Shown: positions 1 to 5,615 of the stretch, in pieces | Position numbering within the stretch: position 1 is the first letter of the stretch | Layout of the letters: every line of letters starts with the position of its first letter | NCBI GenBank assembly: GCA_004560375.1 | Contig: SFVC01000041.1 | Coordinates: forward strand, 1 to 15,109 | Length of the DNA stretch: 15,109 nt | Direction of reading: 5' to 3' | From: a bacterium | GTDB taxonomy: Bacteria > Bacillota > Clostridia > Oscillospirales > Oscillospiraceae | The notes under the pieces: model-generated | What the model saw: only the letters and a program-made list of their open reading frames with translations | The model's database searches: none | What the model was told of the DNA's origin: nothing | Translations under genes and position numbers: made by a program

Positions 1-34
1 CCGATGCAATCGAAAATTTTTAAGGGGGCTGAAA

Positions 35-340
35 ATGAATAAGGCACATGAACAGGCACAGATCACCCGGCAGCGGAACAAGGAAATCAGGGCGGCGGCG
101 AGAGCGGAGCGGGAGGCCCAGGAAAAAGCGGACAAGGCCCTTGTGCTGGCCGCTCTACGGGCCGTCCTGCAAGACCTGGAGGCAACCACAGAACAGCGCC
201 TTTATGCCGTGGCCGTCCTGGACAATATGCAGCATTATTATCTTGTTCCTTATGGCGTAAAGCACCCAGGGAAGGGCAGCGACGCTCTTATGGCGGACTT
301 TGCAAAGAAGCTGGAGGCACACCAGGAGGAGGGCAAATAG
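35..340 (+). CDS. Small charged hypothetical protein (101 aa)
   Basis: I do not recognise this protein. A good ribosome binding site (AAGGGGG, 22-28) sits 6 nt before the ATG. The first 40 or so residues are very rich in Arg, Lys, Glu, Gln and Ala, which suggests one long amphipathic or coiled-coil helix. The middle part (LQDLEATTEQRLYAVAVLDN) also looks helical. The C-terminus is charged (EAHQEEGK). There is no signal peptide or membrane segment. It is probably a soluble cytoplasmic protein. It lies just beyond the 3' end of ssrA, a favoured integration site for islands, and it is followed by its own hairpin. It could therefore be the outermost gene of an integrated element, but that is inference. 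The gene may have upstream partners outside the window. Confidence 0.6.
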   Translation: MNKAHEQAQITRQRNKEIRAAARAEREAQEKADKALVLAALRAVLQDLEATTEQRLYAVAVLDNMQHYYLVPYGVKHPGKGSDALMADFAKKLEAHQEEGK

Positions 341-350
341 GCACCGACAC

Positions 351-378
351 AGGGCCGGGGGAACACTCCCCCGGCCCT
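351..378 (+). terminator. Strong hairpin after the small hypothetical gene
   Basis: This is a perfect 11-bp stem (AGGGCCGGGGG / CCCCCGGCCCT) with a 6-nt loop, 10 bases after the stop codon at 340. The tail is CATTTC rather than a clean U-tract. It may be a weak terminator or a 3'-end stabiliser backed up by the terminator at 396-429. Confidence 0.5.
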
Positions 379-385
379 CATTTCA

Positions 386-429
386 AAAGAAAAAGCGGCC
401 TCACAGCAATCACTGTGAGAGCCGTTTTT
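386..429. terminator. Bidirectional intrinsic terminator between ssrA and the small gene
   Basis: The stem is CGGC+CTCACAG (396-406) paired with CTGTGAG+A+GCCG (413-424), with a 6-nt loop and one bulged A. On the + strand it is followed by TTTTT (425-429). On the minus strand it is followed by CTTTTTCTTTT (395 down to 385). It can therefore end transcripts arriving from both sides, including ssrA. Confidence 0.8.
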
Positions 430-434
430 CTGTT

Positions 435-496
435 GGTATTAAAGCCAAACCCTTACGGCAAAGCCGCCTTTGTAGAAGAAAGGTTTGTTTAATACC
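435..496. repeat. 62-base imperfect inverted repeat abutting the ssrA 3' end
   Basis: GGTATTAAA (435-443) pairs with TTTAATACC (488-496). After a GC bulge, CAAACC (446-451) pairs with GGTTTG (482-487). The loop contains a smaller hairpin (CGGC-AAA-GCCG, 456-466). The outer arm ends 4 bases before the CCA end of tmRNA at 501. It could form in the ssrA precursor as a 3' processing signal, or be the end of an inserted element. I see no direct evidence that decides between these. Confidence 0.5.
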
Positions 497-500
497 CCAT

Positions 501-847
501 TGGTGGAGGCGAGGGGAGTTGAACCCCTGTCCGAAAGCGCGTCCACAGGAACCTCTCCGAGCGCAGACGGTCGGTTACATTCCCTCACTCAGCCGCAGGC
601 CGTCAAACTGCTGAGCTTGGTAGAGTCATGATCCATGGCACGGTCAACTCTTTCCGTACTCATGTTCACCACTGAGATGACGCCCCAACCCGGCTCGTGG
701 TCCTTCCGGGCGGGACGGCCGCGTTAAGCCGCGGCGAGAACTACGTTGTCGTTGTTCTTTAATTTATAAGTTGCCCGTTTTAAGGATGTCAGGCGCATCC
801 GCTCGCTATTCCTGCTTCGGCGCCCCCGTCGAAACCAGTACGCCCCC
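501..847 (-). ncRNA. ssrA: Transfer-messenger RNA (tmRNA)
   Basis: tmRNA rescues ribosomes stalled on broken mRNAs and tags the unfinished protein for proteolysis, acting with SmpB. On the minus strand the 5' end reads GGGGGCGTACTGGTTTCGAC, the typical one-piece tmRNA start. The 3' end reads GTTCAACTCCCCTCGCC followed by TCCACCA, which is the T-arm, acceptor and CCA end. The seven acceptor pairs GGGGGCG/CGCCUCC close with one G-U. The length of 347 nt is normal for the family. An internal reading frame ends in codons for NNDNVVLAAA followed by TAA (724-726). The T-loop sequence TTCAA and an encoded CCA are present. I saw no separate promoter just upstream, so the RNA may be cut from a longer smpB-isomerase-ssrA transcript. 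It is followed by the terminator at 386-429. Confidence 0.95.
724..759 (-). other. tmRNA proteolysis-tag reading frame
   Basis: The tag codons within ssrA read AAG AAC AAC GAC AAC GTA GTT CTC GCC GCG GCT TAA, giving (A)KNNDNVVLAAA. The resume codon could be AAG (757-759) or AAC (754-756), since both have an A at position -4. The LAAA end fits the small hydrophobic C-terminal degron recognised by ClpXP-type proteases. Confidence 0.7.
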
Positions 848-856
848 TCGTCGTCG

Positions 857-976
857 CAAAGTCCGCTTTGTTCCGCTTCCGCCTGCGGCGAAAGCTCCAC
901 ACGCTCCCTTGCTCCTCCTCTCCCCACAAAGCCTGAGGGTCGGCTTTGCGGGGCCCCATTAGCCGCCGCAGGCGGC
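857..976. repeat. Cluster of GC-rich hairpins upstream of ssrA
   Basis: Four hairpins lie in the 167 bases between the isomerase gene and the tmRNA 5' end. They are at 857-870 (CAAAG/CTTTG), 876-894 (one mismatch, loop TGC), 922-953 (12-bp stem CCCCACAAAGCC/GGCTTTGCGGGG with one G-U on one strand), and 962-976 (GCCGCC/GGCGGC). None has a U-tract in either direction. No open reading frame here is convincing. The segment may be structured precursor RNA removed when RNase P makes the tmRNA 5' end. Confidence 0.45.
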
Positions 977-1014
977 CGAGCGGATCTCTGTTTCCGCAAA
1001 GGGACTAATCTAAA

Positions 1015-1533
1015 TTACACCCTCTCCGGCGCGGGGTAATCCACGCCCTGGGTGTCCACGGTGACCTTTTTCATCCGCTGATCCTGCCTGGGGCGGTCGC
1101 TGTAGTCCCGCTTGGCGCCGACGATGGCGTCCGCCGTGTCCAGGCCCTCGATGACCTTGCCGAAGGCGGCGTAAGCGCCGTCCAGGTGGGGCGCGTCGTC
1201 CACCATGATGAAGAACTGGCTGCCCGCCGAGTCCGGATCCATGGTGCGGGCCATGGACAGCACGCCCCGGGTGTGGATCAGGTCGTTTTGGAAGCCGTTC
1301 TGGCTGAACTCGCCCTTGATGCAGTAGCCGGGGCCGCCCATGCCGGAGCCCTCCGGGTCGCCCCCCTGGATCATGAAGCCGGGGATCACCCGGTGGAAGA
1401 TGGTTCCGTCATAGAACCCGGACTGTACCAGGGAAATAAAGTTGTTCACCGTGTTGGGCGCGATATCAGGGTACAGCTCCGCCTTCATCACGCCGCCGTC
1501 CTCCATCTCAATGGTGACGATGGGGTTGCTCAT
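1015..1533 (-). CDS. Cyclophilin-type peptidyl-prolyl cis-trans isomerase
   Basis: The product is a 172-aa single-domain cyclophilin that speeds cis-trans isomerisation of X-Pro bonds during protein folding. The active-site block FHRVIPGFMIQGGDP is present, with Arg48, Phe53 and Gln56 at the spacing seen in cyclophilin A (R55, F60, Q63). A second hallmark, SQFFIM followed by HLDGAYAAFGKV, lies downstream. There is no signal peptide, so it should be cytoplasmic. The start at 1533 is preferred over an in-frame ATG at 1542, because AAAGGG directly abuts the earlier ATG but lies 9 nt before the later one. It sits 20 bases after smpB on the same strand, probably cotranscribed, with ssrA next downstream. 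There is no evidence that it takes part in trans-translation. Confidence 0.93.
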   Translation of the reverse strand: MSNPIVTIEMEDGGVMKAELYPDIAPNTVNNFISLVQSGFYDGTIFHRVIPGFMIQGGDPEGSGMGGPGYCIKGEFSQNGFQNDLIHTRGVLSMARTMDPDSAGSQFFIMVDDAPHLDGAYAAFGKVIEGLDTADAIVGAKRDYSDRPRQDQRMKKVTVDTQGVDYPAPERV

Positions 1534-1553
1534 GGGTACCATCCCTTTCTCTT

Positions 1554-2015
1554 TTAATAGCGGCCCCGGGAGGCCCGATCCATCTCCCGCTTGGCGTCCC
1601 GCCGGGCGGCGTCCTCCCGCTTGTCGTAGAGCTTTTTGCCCTTGGCCAGCGCCAGCTCCACCTTCACCCGGGGGCCGGAGAAGTACAGTGACAGGGGGAT
1701 CAGCGCGTAGCCGTCCTGCTGCACCTTGGCCTGGAGCTTGCGGATCTCCCGCTTGTGGAGCAGCAGCTTTCGGGTGCGCCGGGGATCCTTATTAAAAATA
1801 TTGCCCTTCTCATAGGGGGACACGTGCATCCCGTACAGGAACATCTCCCCGTCCTTCACCGCGCAGAAGGAATCCCGCAGGTTGACGGTTCCCTGGCGGA
1901 TGGACTTGACCTCGGTGCCCGCCAGCTCGATGCCCGCCTCGAATTTGTCCTCGATGAAATAGTCGTGGAACGCCTTCCGGTTGGAGGCGATCTGCTTTAC
2001 CGACTGCTTGCCCAT
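1554..2015 (-). CDS. smpB: SsrA-binding protein SmpB
   Basis: SmpB binds the tRNA-like domain of tmRNA and delivers it to stalled ribosomes, where its C-terminal tail reads the empty mRNA channel. The 153-aa protein has the OB-fold core with the family block AGTEVKSIRQGTVNLRDSF, the motif YEKGNIFNKDPRRTRKLLLH, and the basic tail DKREDAARRDAKREMDRA that becomes helical on the ribosome. The length is typical. The chosen ATG at 2015 starts MGKQSVKQIA and is preceded by AAGGAGGG. A longer frame up to 2081 lacks such a site and would overlap the promoter at 2053-2081. Its RNA partner ssrA is two genes downstream on the same strand. Confidence 0.96.
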   Translation of the reverse strand: MGKQSVKQIASNRKAFHDYFIEDKFEAGIELAGTEVKSIRQGTVNLRDSFCAVKDGEMFLYGMHVSPYEKGNIFNKDPRRTRKLLLHKREIRKLQAKVQQDGYALIPLSLYFSGPRVKVELALAKGKKLYDKREDAARRDAKREMDRASRGRY

Positions 2016-2052
2016 GTCCGGCGTTTCCCTCCTTGTTCCATCGTAGTAACCC

Positions 2053-2081
2053 AGCATACCACACCATCCGCCCGAATGCAA
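2053..2081 (-). promoter_or_regulatory. Sigma-A-type promoter for smpB
   Basis: On the minus strand, TTGCAT (2081-2076) and TATGCT (2058-2053) are separated by exactly 17 bp. A TGG before the -10 gives an extended -10. It lies 38 bases before the smpB start codon and is expected to drive smpB, the isomerase and possibly ssrA. Confidence 0.75.
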
Positions 2082-2141
2082 GGGAAAACAGGCCTCTGTT
2101 TTGTTACATTTTGATTACGGCGGCCCCCGGCAAATCCCCTC

Positions 2142-2170
2142 TTGTTTTTACGAAGGGAATAGCATATAAT
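2142..2170 (+). promoter_or_regulatory. Sigma-A-type promoter for murI
   Basis: TTGTTT (2142-2147) and a perfect TATAAT (2165-2170) are separated by 17 bp and lie about 40 bases before the murI ATG. It is divergent from the smpB promoter. Confidence 0.8.
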
Positions 2171-2208
2171 AGCAGGGCTTCAAACCTGTATGGGAAGGGA
2201 GGGCGCCT

Positions 2209-3027
2209 ATGGATACGCGGCCCATCGGGGTGTTCGACTCCGGCCTGGGCGGGCTCACCGCGGTGCGGGAGCTGGCCCGGATCATGCCGGAGGAGGATCT
2301 GGTTTACTTCGGGGACACGGGCCGGGTGCCCTACGGCGGGCGCTCCCGGGAGATCCTGGTGAAATACGCCCGACAGGACACGGCCTTCCTGCGATCCTTC
2401 CACCCCAAGGCCATCGTCATCGCCTGCGGCACCGTGTCCACCACCGCTCTGGACGTGCTCCGGGCGGAGAACGACATCCCCATCTTCGGGGTGGTGGGGC
2501 CCGCCGCCCGGGCCGCCGCCCAGGTCACCCGGAACGGCCGGGTGGGGCTCATCGGCACCAAGGCCTCCATCCGCTCCGGGGCCTATGAGCGCACCCTGGC
2601 CAAGCTGCACCCCGGGCTGGAGGTCACCGCCCGGGCCTGTCCCCTGCTGGTGTCCCTGGTGGAAAACGGCCGTTTCGCCCCCGGCGATATCGTGGCGGAG
2701 ACGGTGGTGGGCGAGTACCTGGCCCCCATCCGGGCGCGGGGGGTGGACACCCTGATTCTGGGCTGCACCCACTATCCCCTGATGAAGGCGGTGATCGGCG
2801 CGTATATGGGCCCGGACGTCAACCTGGTGGACGTGGGGGAACAGTGCGCCCGGTGGGTAAAGCGCCAGCTGGAGCTGGACGGCCTGCGAAATGAGCGCCC
2901 CGGCGCGGGGCGCCGGCGCTATTTTGTCAGCGACAGCGCCCAGGACTTTTCCGACCTGGCCTCCCTCTTTCTGGGGGAGGATGTCCACGGCGGCGTGGAG
3001 CAGATCGACATTACGACTTACGAGTGA
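2209..3027 (+). CDS. murI: Glutamate racemase
   Basis: MurI interconverts L- and D-glutamate in the cytoplasm to supply D-Glu for peptidoglycan. The 272-aa product has the Asp/Glu racemase fold with the N-terminal motif IGVFDSGLGGLTAVREL, the FGDTGRVPYG motif, and both catalytic cysteines: Cys73 in ACGTVST and Cys186 in GCTHYP. The N-terminal cysteine motif differs from the usual ACNTAS: the Asn that contacts the substrate is Gly here, and Ala-Ser is Val-Ser. The length is normal and the frame is intact. A purine-rich GGGAGGG lies upstream of the ATG. The stop overlaps the GAGG ribosome binding site of the next gene by a few bases, so the two are probably cotranscribed. A related racemase is possible, but the context and motifs favour MurI. 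Confidence 0.9.
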   Translation: MDTRPIGVFDSGLGGLTAVRELARIMPEEDLVYFGDTGRVPYGGRSREILVKYARQDTAFLRSFHPKAIVIACGTVSTTALDVLRAENDIPIFGVVGPAARAAAQVTRNGRVGLIGTKASIRSGAYERTLAKLHPGLEVTARACPLLVSLVENGRFAPGDIVAETVVGEYLAPIRARGVDTLILGCTHYPLMKAVIGAYMGPDVNLVDVGEQCARWVKRQLELDGLRNERPGAGRRRYFVSDSAQDFSDLASLFLGEDVHGGVEQIDITTYE

Positions 3028-3035
3028 GGAACACT

Positions 3036-3476
3036 ATGACGGACAATGTAATTATATCCATTAAGGGCAGGCAGCTGTACGCCGAGAGCAGCCCCGACGA
3101 GGTGGAGTTGGTGACCTCCGGGACCCTGAGACGGGACGGCGCGGGGGGCTATATCGTGTCCTATGCGGAGACGGAGCTTACCGGGCTGGAGGGCACCACC
3201 ACCCGGCTCCATGTGGACGGGGGACGGGTGACCCTGCTGCGGGAGGGGAACGTGAACTCCCAGATGGTATTTGAGGAGGGCAGGCGGCACCTGTCCATGT
3301 ACGAGACGCCCTACGGGGCGCTGTCCATCGGCATCAACACCCGGCGGATGCGCTCCACCCTGGGGGAGGCGGGGGGCGATTTGGAGATCGACTACGCCAT
3401 TGAGATCGACAACCTCATCGCGGGGCAGAACCTGTTCCGGATGAACGTGCGGGCCAACCCGCCCCTGCGCCAGTGA
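3036..3476 (+). CDS. DUF1934 family protein
   Basis: This 146-aa protein fits the DUF1934 (YwiB-like) family of small calycin-like beta-barrel proteins, whose biochemical role is unknown. Supporting features are alternating beta strands with an early DEVELVTSGTLRRDGAGGYIVSY block, a central TTTRLHVDGGRVTLLREGNVNSQ segment split by turns, and a C-terminal GDLEIDYAIEIDNLIAGQN. There is no signal peptide or membrane segment. The ATG at 3036 is chosen because GAGG (3026-3029) lies 6 nt upstream. A GTG at 3024 overlapping the murI stop is less likely. It is cotranscribed with murI, and no clear terminator follows. Confidence 0.8.
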   Translation: MTDNVIISIKGRQLYAESSPDEVELVTSGTLRRDGAGGYIVSYAETELTGLEGTTTRLHVDGGRVTLLREGNVNSQMVFEEGRRHLSMYETPYGALSIGINTRRMRSTLGEAGGDLEIDYAIEIDNLIAGQNLFRMNVRANPPLRQ

Positions 3477-3500
3477 CGGGGAATTTTTTCACATTAGGGG

Positions 3501-3529
3501 TTGCAATCCCCGCCGGATCGTGGTAAACT
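3501..3529 (+). promoter_or_regulatory. Sigma-A-type promoter for the rimP-nusA-infB operon
   Basis: TTGCAA (3501-3506) and TAAACT (3524-3529) are separated by 17 bp, with TGG just before the -10 (extended -10). The predicted start of transcription is near 3536, giving a leader of about 68 nt before rimP. Confidence 0.75.
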
Positions 3530-3548
3530 ACGGCTATGTAAGGTATGG

Positions 3549-3580
3549 AAGGAGTGAGGCTGGGGCCTCACTCCTTTTGT
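3549..3580 (+). terminator. Leader hairpin, candidate attenuator of the nusA operon
   Basis: This is a perfect 12-bp stem AAGGAGTGAGGC/GCCTCACTCCTT with a TGGG loop (3549-3576), followed by TTGTTG, so the U-tract is interrupted. It lies between the predicted transcription start and rimP. A weak terminator in a nusA leader would let NusA limit its own synthesis, as is known for nusA operons in other bacteria. Here that role is inferred. Confidence 0.6.
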
Positions 3581-3603
3581 TGAGGCAAAGGAGCTGACGC
3601 CAG

Positions 3604-4047
3604 ATGCCAAAGGTGACGGACGCGGTGGCCGCCCTGGCCCTCCCCATTGTGGAGGGGGCGGGGTGCACCCTGTGGGACGTGGAATATGTGAAGGAGGCCG
3701 GGGAGTGGTTCCTCCGGGTCTACATCGACCGAGAGGGCGGCGTGGACATCGACTGCTGCGAGGCCGTCTCCCGCCCGCTGTCCGACGCGCTGGACGAGGC
3801 GGATCCCATTCAGGGCGGCTACACCTTCGAGGTGTCCTCCGCGGGACTGGATCGGGCGCTGAAAAAGCCCGCCCACTTTGCCGCCTGTCTGGGCAAGCCG
3901 GTGGACGTGCGCTTTTACCGCCCCGTGGACGGGCGCAAGGAGCTCACCGGCGCCCTCACCGGGTATGAGGACGGGACCGTTTTTGTGGATGGCACGCGCT
4001 TTGAGAAAAATGACGTGGCCCAGGTGCGGCTGCACGTCGAGTTTTAA
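3604..4047 (+). CDS. rimP: Ribosome maturation factor RimP
   Basis: RimP assists assembly of the 30S ribosomal subunit. The 147-aa protein has the N-terminal alpha/beta domain with LWDVEYVKEAGEWFLRVYID and the acidic GGVDIDCCEAVSRPLSDALD motif. The central FEVSSAGLDRALKKPAHF matches the family signature (EVSSPGLDRPL), with Ala replacing Pro. The C-terminal Sm-like domain ends in VAQVRLHVEF. AAGGAG lies about 10 nt before the ATG. It is the first gene of the operon, 14 bases before nusA. Confidence 0.93.
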   Translation: MPKVTDAVAALALPIVEGAGCTLWDVEYVKEAGEWFLRVYIDREGGVDIDCCEAVSRPLSDALDEADPIQGGYTFEVSSAGLDRALKKPAHFAACLGKPVDVRFYRPVDGRKELTGALTGYEDGTVFVDGTRFEKNDVAQVRLHVEF

Positions 4048-4061
4048 GGAGTCGATAGACA

Positions 4062-5222
4062 ATGGCCAGAAAAAAAGTCGCCGCGAAGAGCACGGAGCTG
4101 GACACCAAGGAATTTTTCTCCGCCATCTCCGATATTGAACAGGAAAAGGGAATTCCCAAAGCCTATATGCTGGAGAAGATCACCCAGGCCCTGGTGGCCG
4201 CCTACAAGCGGGATCACGAGGGGATCACGGACAACGTGGTGGTGGACGCCAACGAGGAAGCGGGCACCGTGCGGATGTACGTGAAGAAGGACGTGGTGGA
4301 GGAGGTGGACAACCCCCACACCGAGATCAGCCTGGAGGACGCCCAGAAGGCCCTGCCCCGGGCCCAGCTGGGGGACGTGCTCCGCATTGAGATCAAGCCC
4401 AAAAACTTCGGCCGCATCGCCGCCCAGACCGCCCGCCAGGTGATCATCCAGGGGATGCGGGAGGCGGAGCGGGGGATGATCTTCAACGAGTTCTCCTCCA
4501 AAGAGCACGAGATCCTCACCGGCACCGTCACCCGGGTGGATGAGCGCAACGGCTCGGTGGCCATCCGGCTCACCTCCGGCTCCGAGTTCACCGACGCCTT
4601 CCTGTCCGCCGGCGAGCAGGTGAAGGGCGAGGTGATCCATGAGGGCGACCGGGTGCGGGTGTACGTGGTGGAGGTTCGTCAGGCCACCCGCGGGCCCCAG
4701 GTACTCATCTCCCGAACCCACCCCGGCCTGGTGAAGCGGCTGTTTGAGCTGGAGGTGCCCGAGATCTACGACGGCACGGTGCAGGTCATGTCCATCGCCC
4801 GGGAGGCGGGCAGCCGCACCAAGCTGGCCGTGTGGAGCGACGACGAGAACGTGGATCCCATCGGCGCCTGCGTGGGCCCCCGGGGCCAGCGGGTGAACGC
4901 CGTGGTGGAGGAGCTGCGGGGCGAGAAGGTGGACATCATCAAGTGGTCGGAGGATCCCGGCCAGTACGTGGGCGCCGCCCTGGCCCCCGCCGACGTGATC
5001 AGCGTCACCGAGCTGGAGGAGGGCAAGAGCTGCCGGGTGGTGGTGCCCGACGATCAGCTGTCCCTGGCCATCGGCAAGGAGGGGCAGAACGCCCGTCTGG
5101 CCGCCCGGCTGACCGGCTATAAAATTGACATCCGTCCCGCCAGCGCCCCCGAGCCCCCCGAGGAGGAGACGCCGGAGAAGGCTTTGGAGGATGGGGCCGC
5201 AGATATCCCGGAGGAAGAATAA
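4062..5222 (+). CDS. nusA: Transcription termination/antitermination factor NusA
   Basis: NusA binds RNA polymerase and nascent RNA and modulates pausing, intrinsic termination and antitermination. The 386-aa protein has, in order, the polymerase-binding N-terminal domain (about 10-140, with YKRDHEG), an S1 domain (about 150-215, LTGTVTRVDERNGSVAIRL), KH1 (about 245-300, VGPRGQRVNAVVEEL) and KH2 (about 310-370, LAIGKEGQNARLAARL). An acidic Pro/Glu-rich tail follows. It lacks the acidic C-terminal repeats of the E. coli protein, as is usual in Firmicutes. AAGGAG lies 10 nt before the ATG. The leader hairpin at 3549-3580 may be its autoregulatory target. A palindromic repeat follows its stop codon. 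Confidence 0.97.
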   Translation: MARKKVAAKSTELDTKEFFSAISDIEQEKGIPKAYMLEKITQALVAAYKRDHEGITDNVVVDANEEAGTVRMYVKKDVVEEVDNPHTEISLEDAQKALPRAQLGDVLRIEIKPKNFGRIAAQTARQVIIQGMREAERGMIFNEFSSKEHEILTGTVTRVDERNGSVAIRLTSGSEFTDAFLSAGEQVKGEVIHEGDRVRVYVVEVRQATRGPQVLISRTHPGLVKRLFELEVPEIYDGTVQVMSIAREAGSRTKLAVWSDDENVDPIGACVGPRGQRVNAVVEELRGEKVDIIKWSEDPGQYVGAALAPADVISVTELEEGKSCRVVVPDDQLSLAIGKEGQNARLAARLTGYKIDIRPASAPEPPEEETPEKALEDGAADIPEEE

Positions 5223-5226
5223 ATAT

Positions 5227-5302
5227 GTAGGGGAGGGGCTTGCCCCTCCCGGGGGAACAGAGCGCAGATCGGTCAGACGGGAGGGGCAAGCCCCTCCCCT
5301 AC
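5227..5302. repeat. 76-base palindromic intergenic repeat
   Basis: Two 24-base arms (5227-5250 and 5279-5302) are perfect reverse complements, starting GTAGGGGAGGGGC and ending GCCCCTCCCCTAC. Each arm is itself a hairpin: a 9-bp stem GGGAGGGGC/GCCCCTCCC around a 2-base loop. The 28-base spacer is not symmetric. It lies inside the operon between nusA and rnpM. The shape is that of a dispersed palindromic repeat, probably present in many copies in the genome. It has no terminator U-tract. Confidence 0.75.
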
Positions 5303-5339
5303 GACCCGTATTCGCCCGCTTCAAAAGGGGGAGAACACC

Positions 5340-5615
5340 ATGCCCAAGAAAATACCCATGCGCCAATGCCTTGGCTGCCGGGAGATGAAGCCCAAGCCGG
5401 AGCTGATCCGGGTGGTGCGTTCCCCCGAAGGGGAGCTGTCCCTGGATTTCCGGGGAAAGAAGCCGGGCCGGGGGGCCTATCTGTGCCCCGATCCCGCCTG
5501 CCTGGCCCGGGCGAAAAAGAGCCGCGCCATCGAGCGGGCCCTGTCCGCCCCCATGCCCCCCGAGGTGTGGGAGGGCCTGGAGGCCCAGATGAAAGCGGGT
5601 GACGGCGGTGACTGA
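5340..5615 (+). CDS. rnpM: YlxR family RNA-binding protein (RnpM)
   Basis: This small YlxR/DUF448 protein has 91 aa. The family member of B. subtilis, RnpM, binds the RNase P RNA and modulates its activity, and other members are nucleoid or RNA associated. Supporting features are the N-terminal PMRQCLGCREMKPKPELIRV, the hallmark GKKPGRGAYLCPDPACL, and a basic KKSRAIERAL helix. The cysteines C10, C13, C49 and C54 lie in the family positions. The start ATG follows AAAAGGGGGAG. The 3' end overlaps the start of ylxQ, which suggests translational coupling. The RNase P link is from family knowledge and is not shown here. Confidence 0.92.
   Translation: MPKKIPMRQCLGCREMKPKPELIRVVRSPEGELSLDFRGKKPGRGAYLCPDPACLARAKKSRAIERALSAPMPPEVWEGLEAQMKAGDGGD

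Noticed and set aside
922..953. 12-bp hairpin as a terminator of the smpB-isomerase transcript
   Set aside because: The stem is good, but there is no U-tract in either direction.
724..999. 91-codon minus-strand protein ending in the tmRNA tag
   Set aside because: It is the tag frame of ssrA extended upstream through non-coding and tmRNA sequence; only the last codons are translated, by trans-translation.
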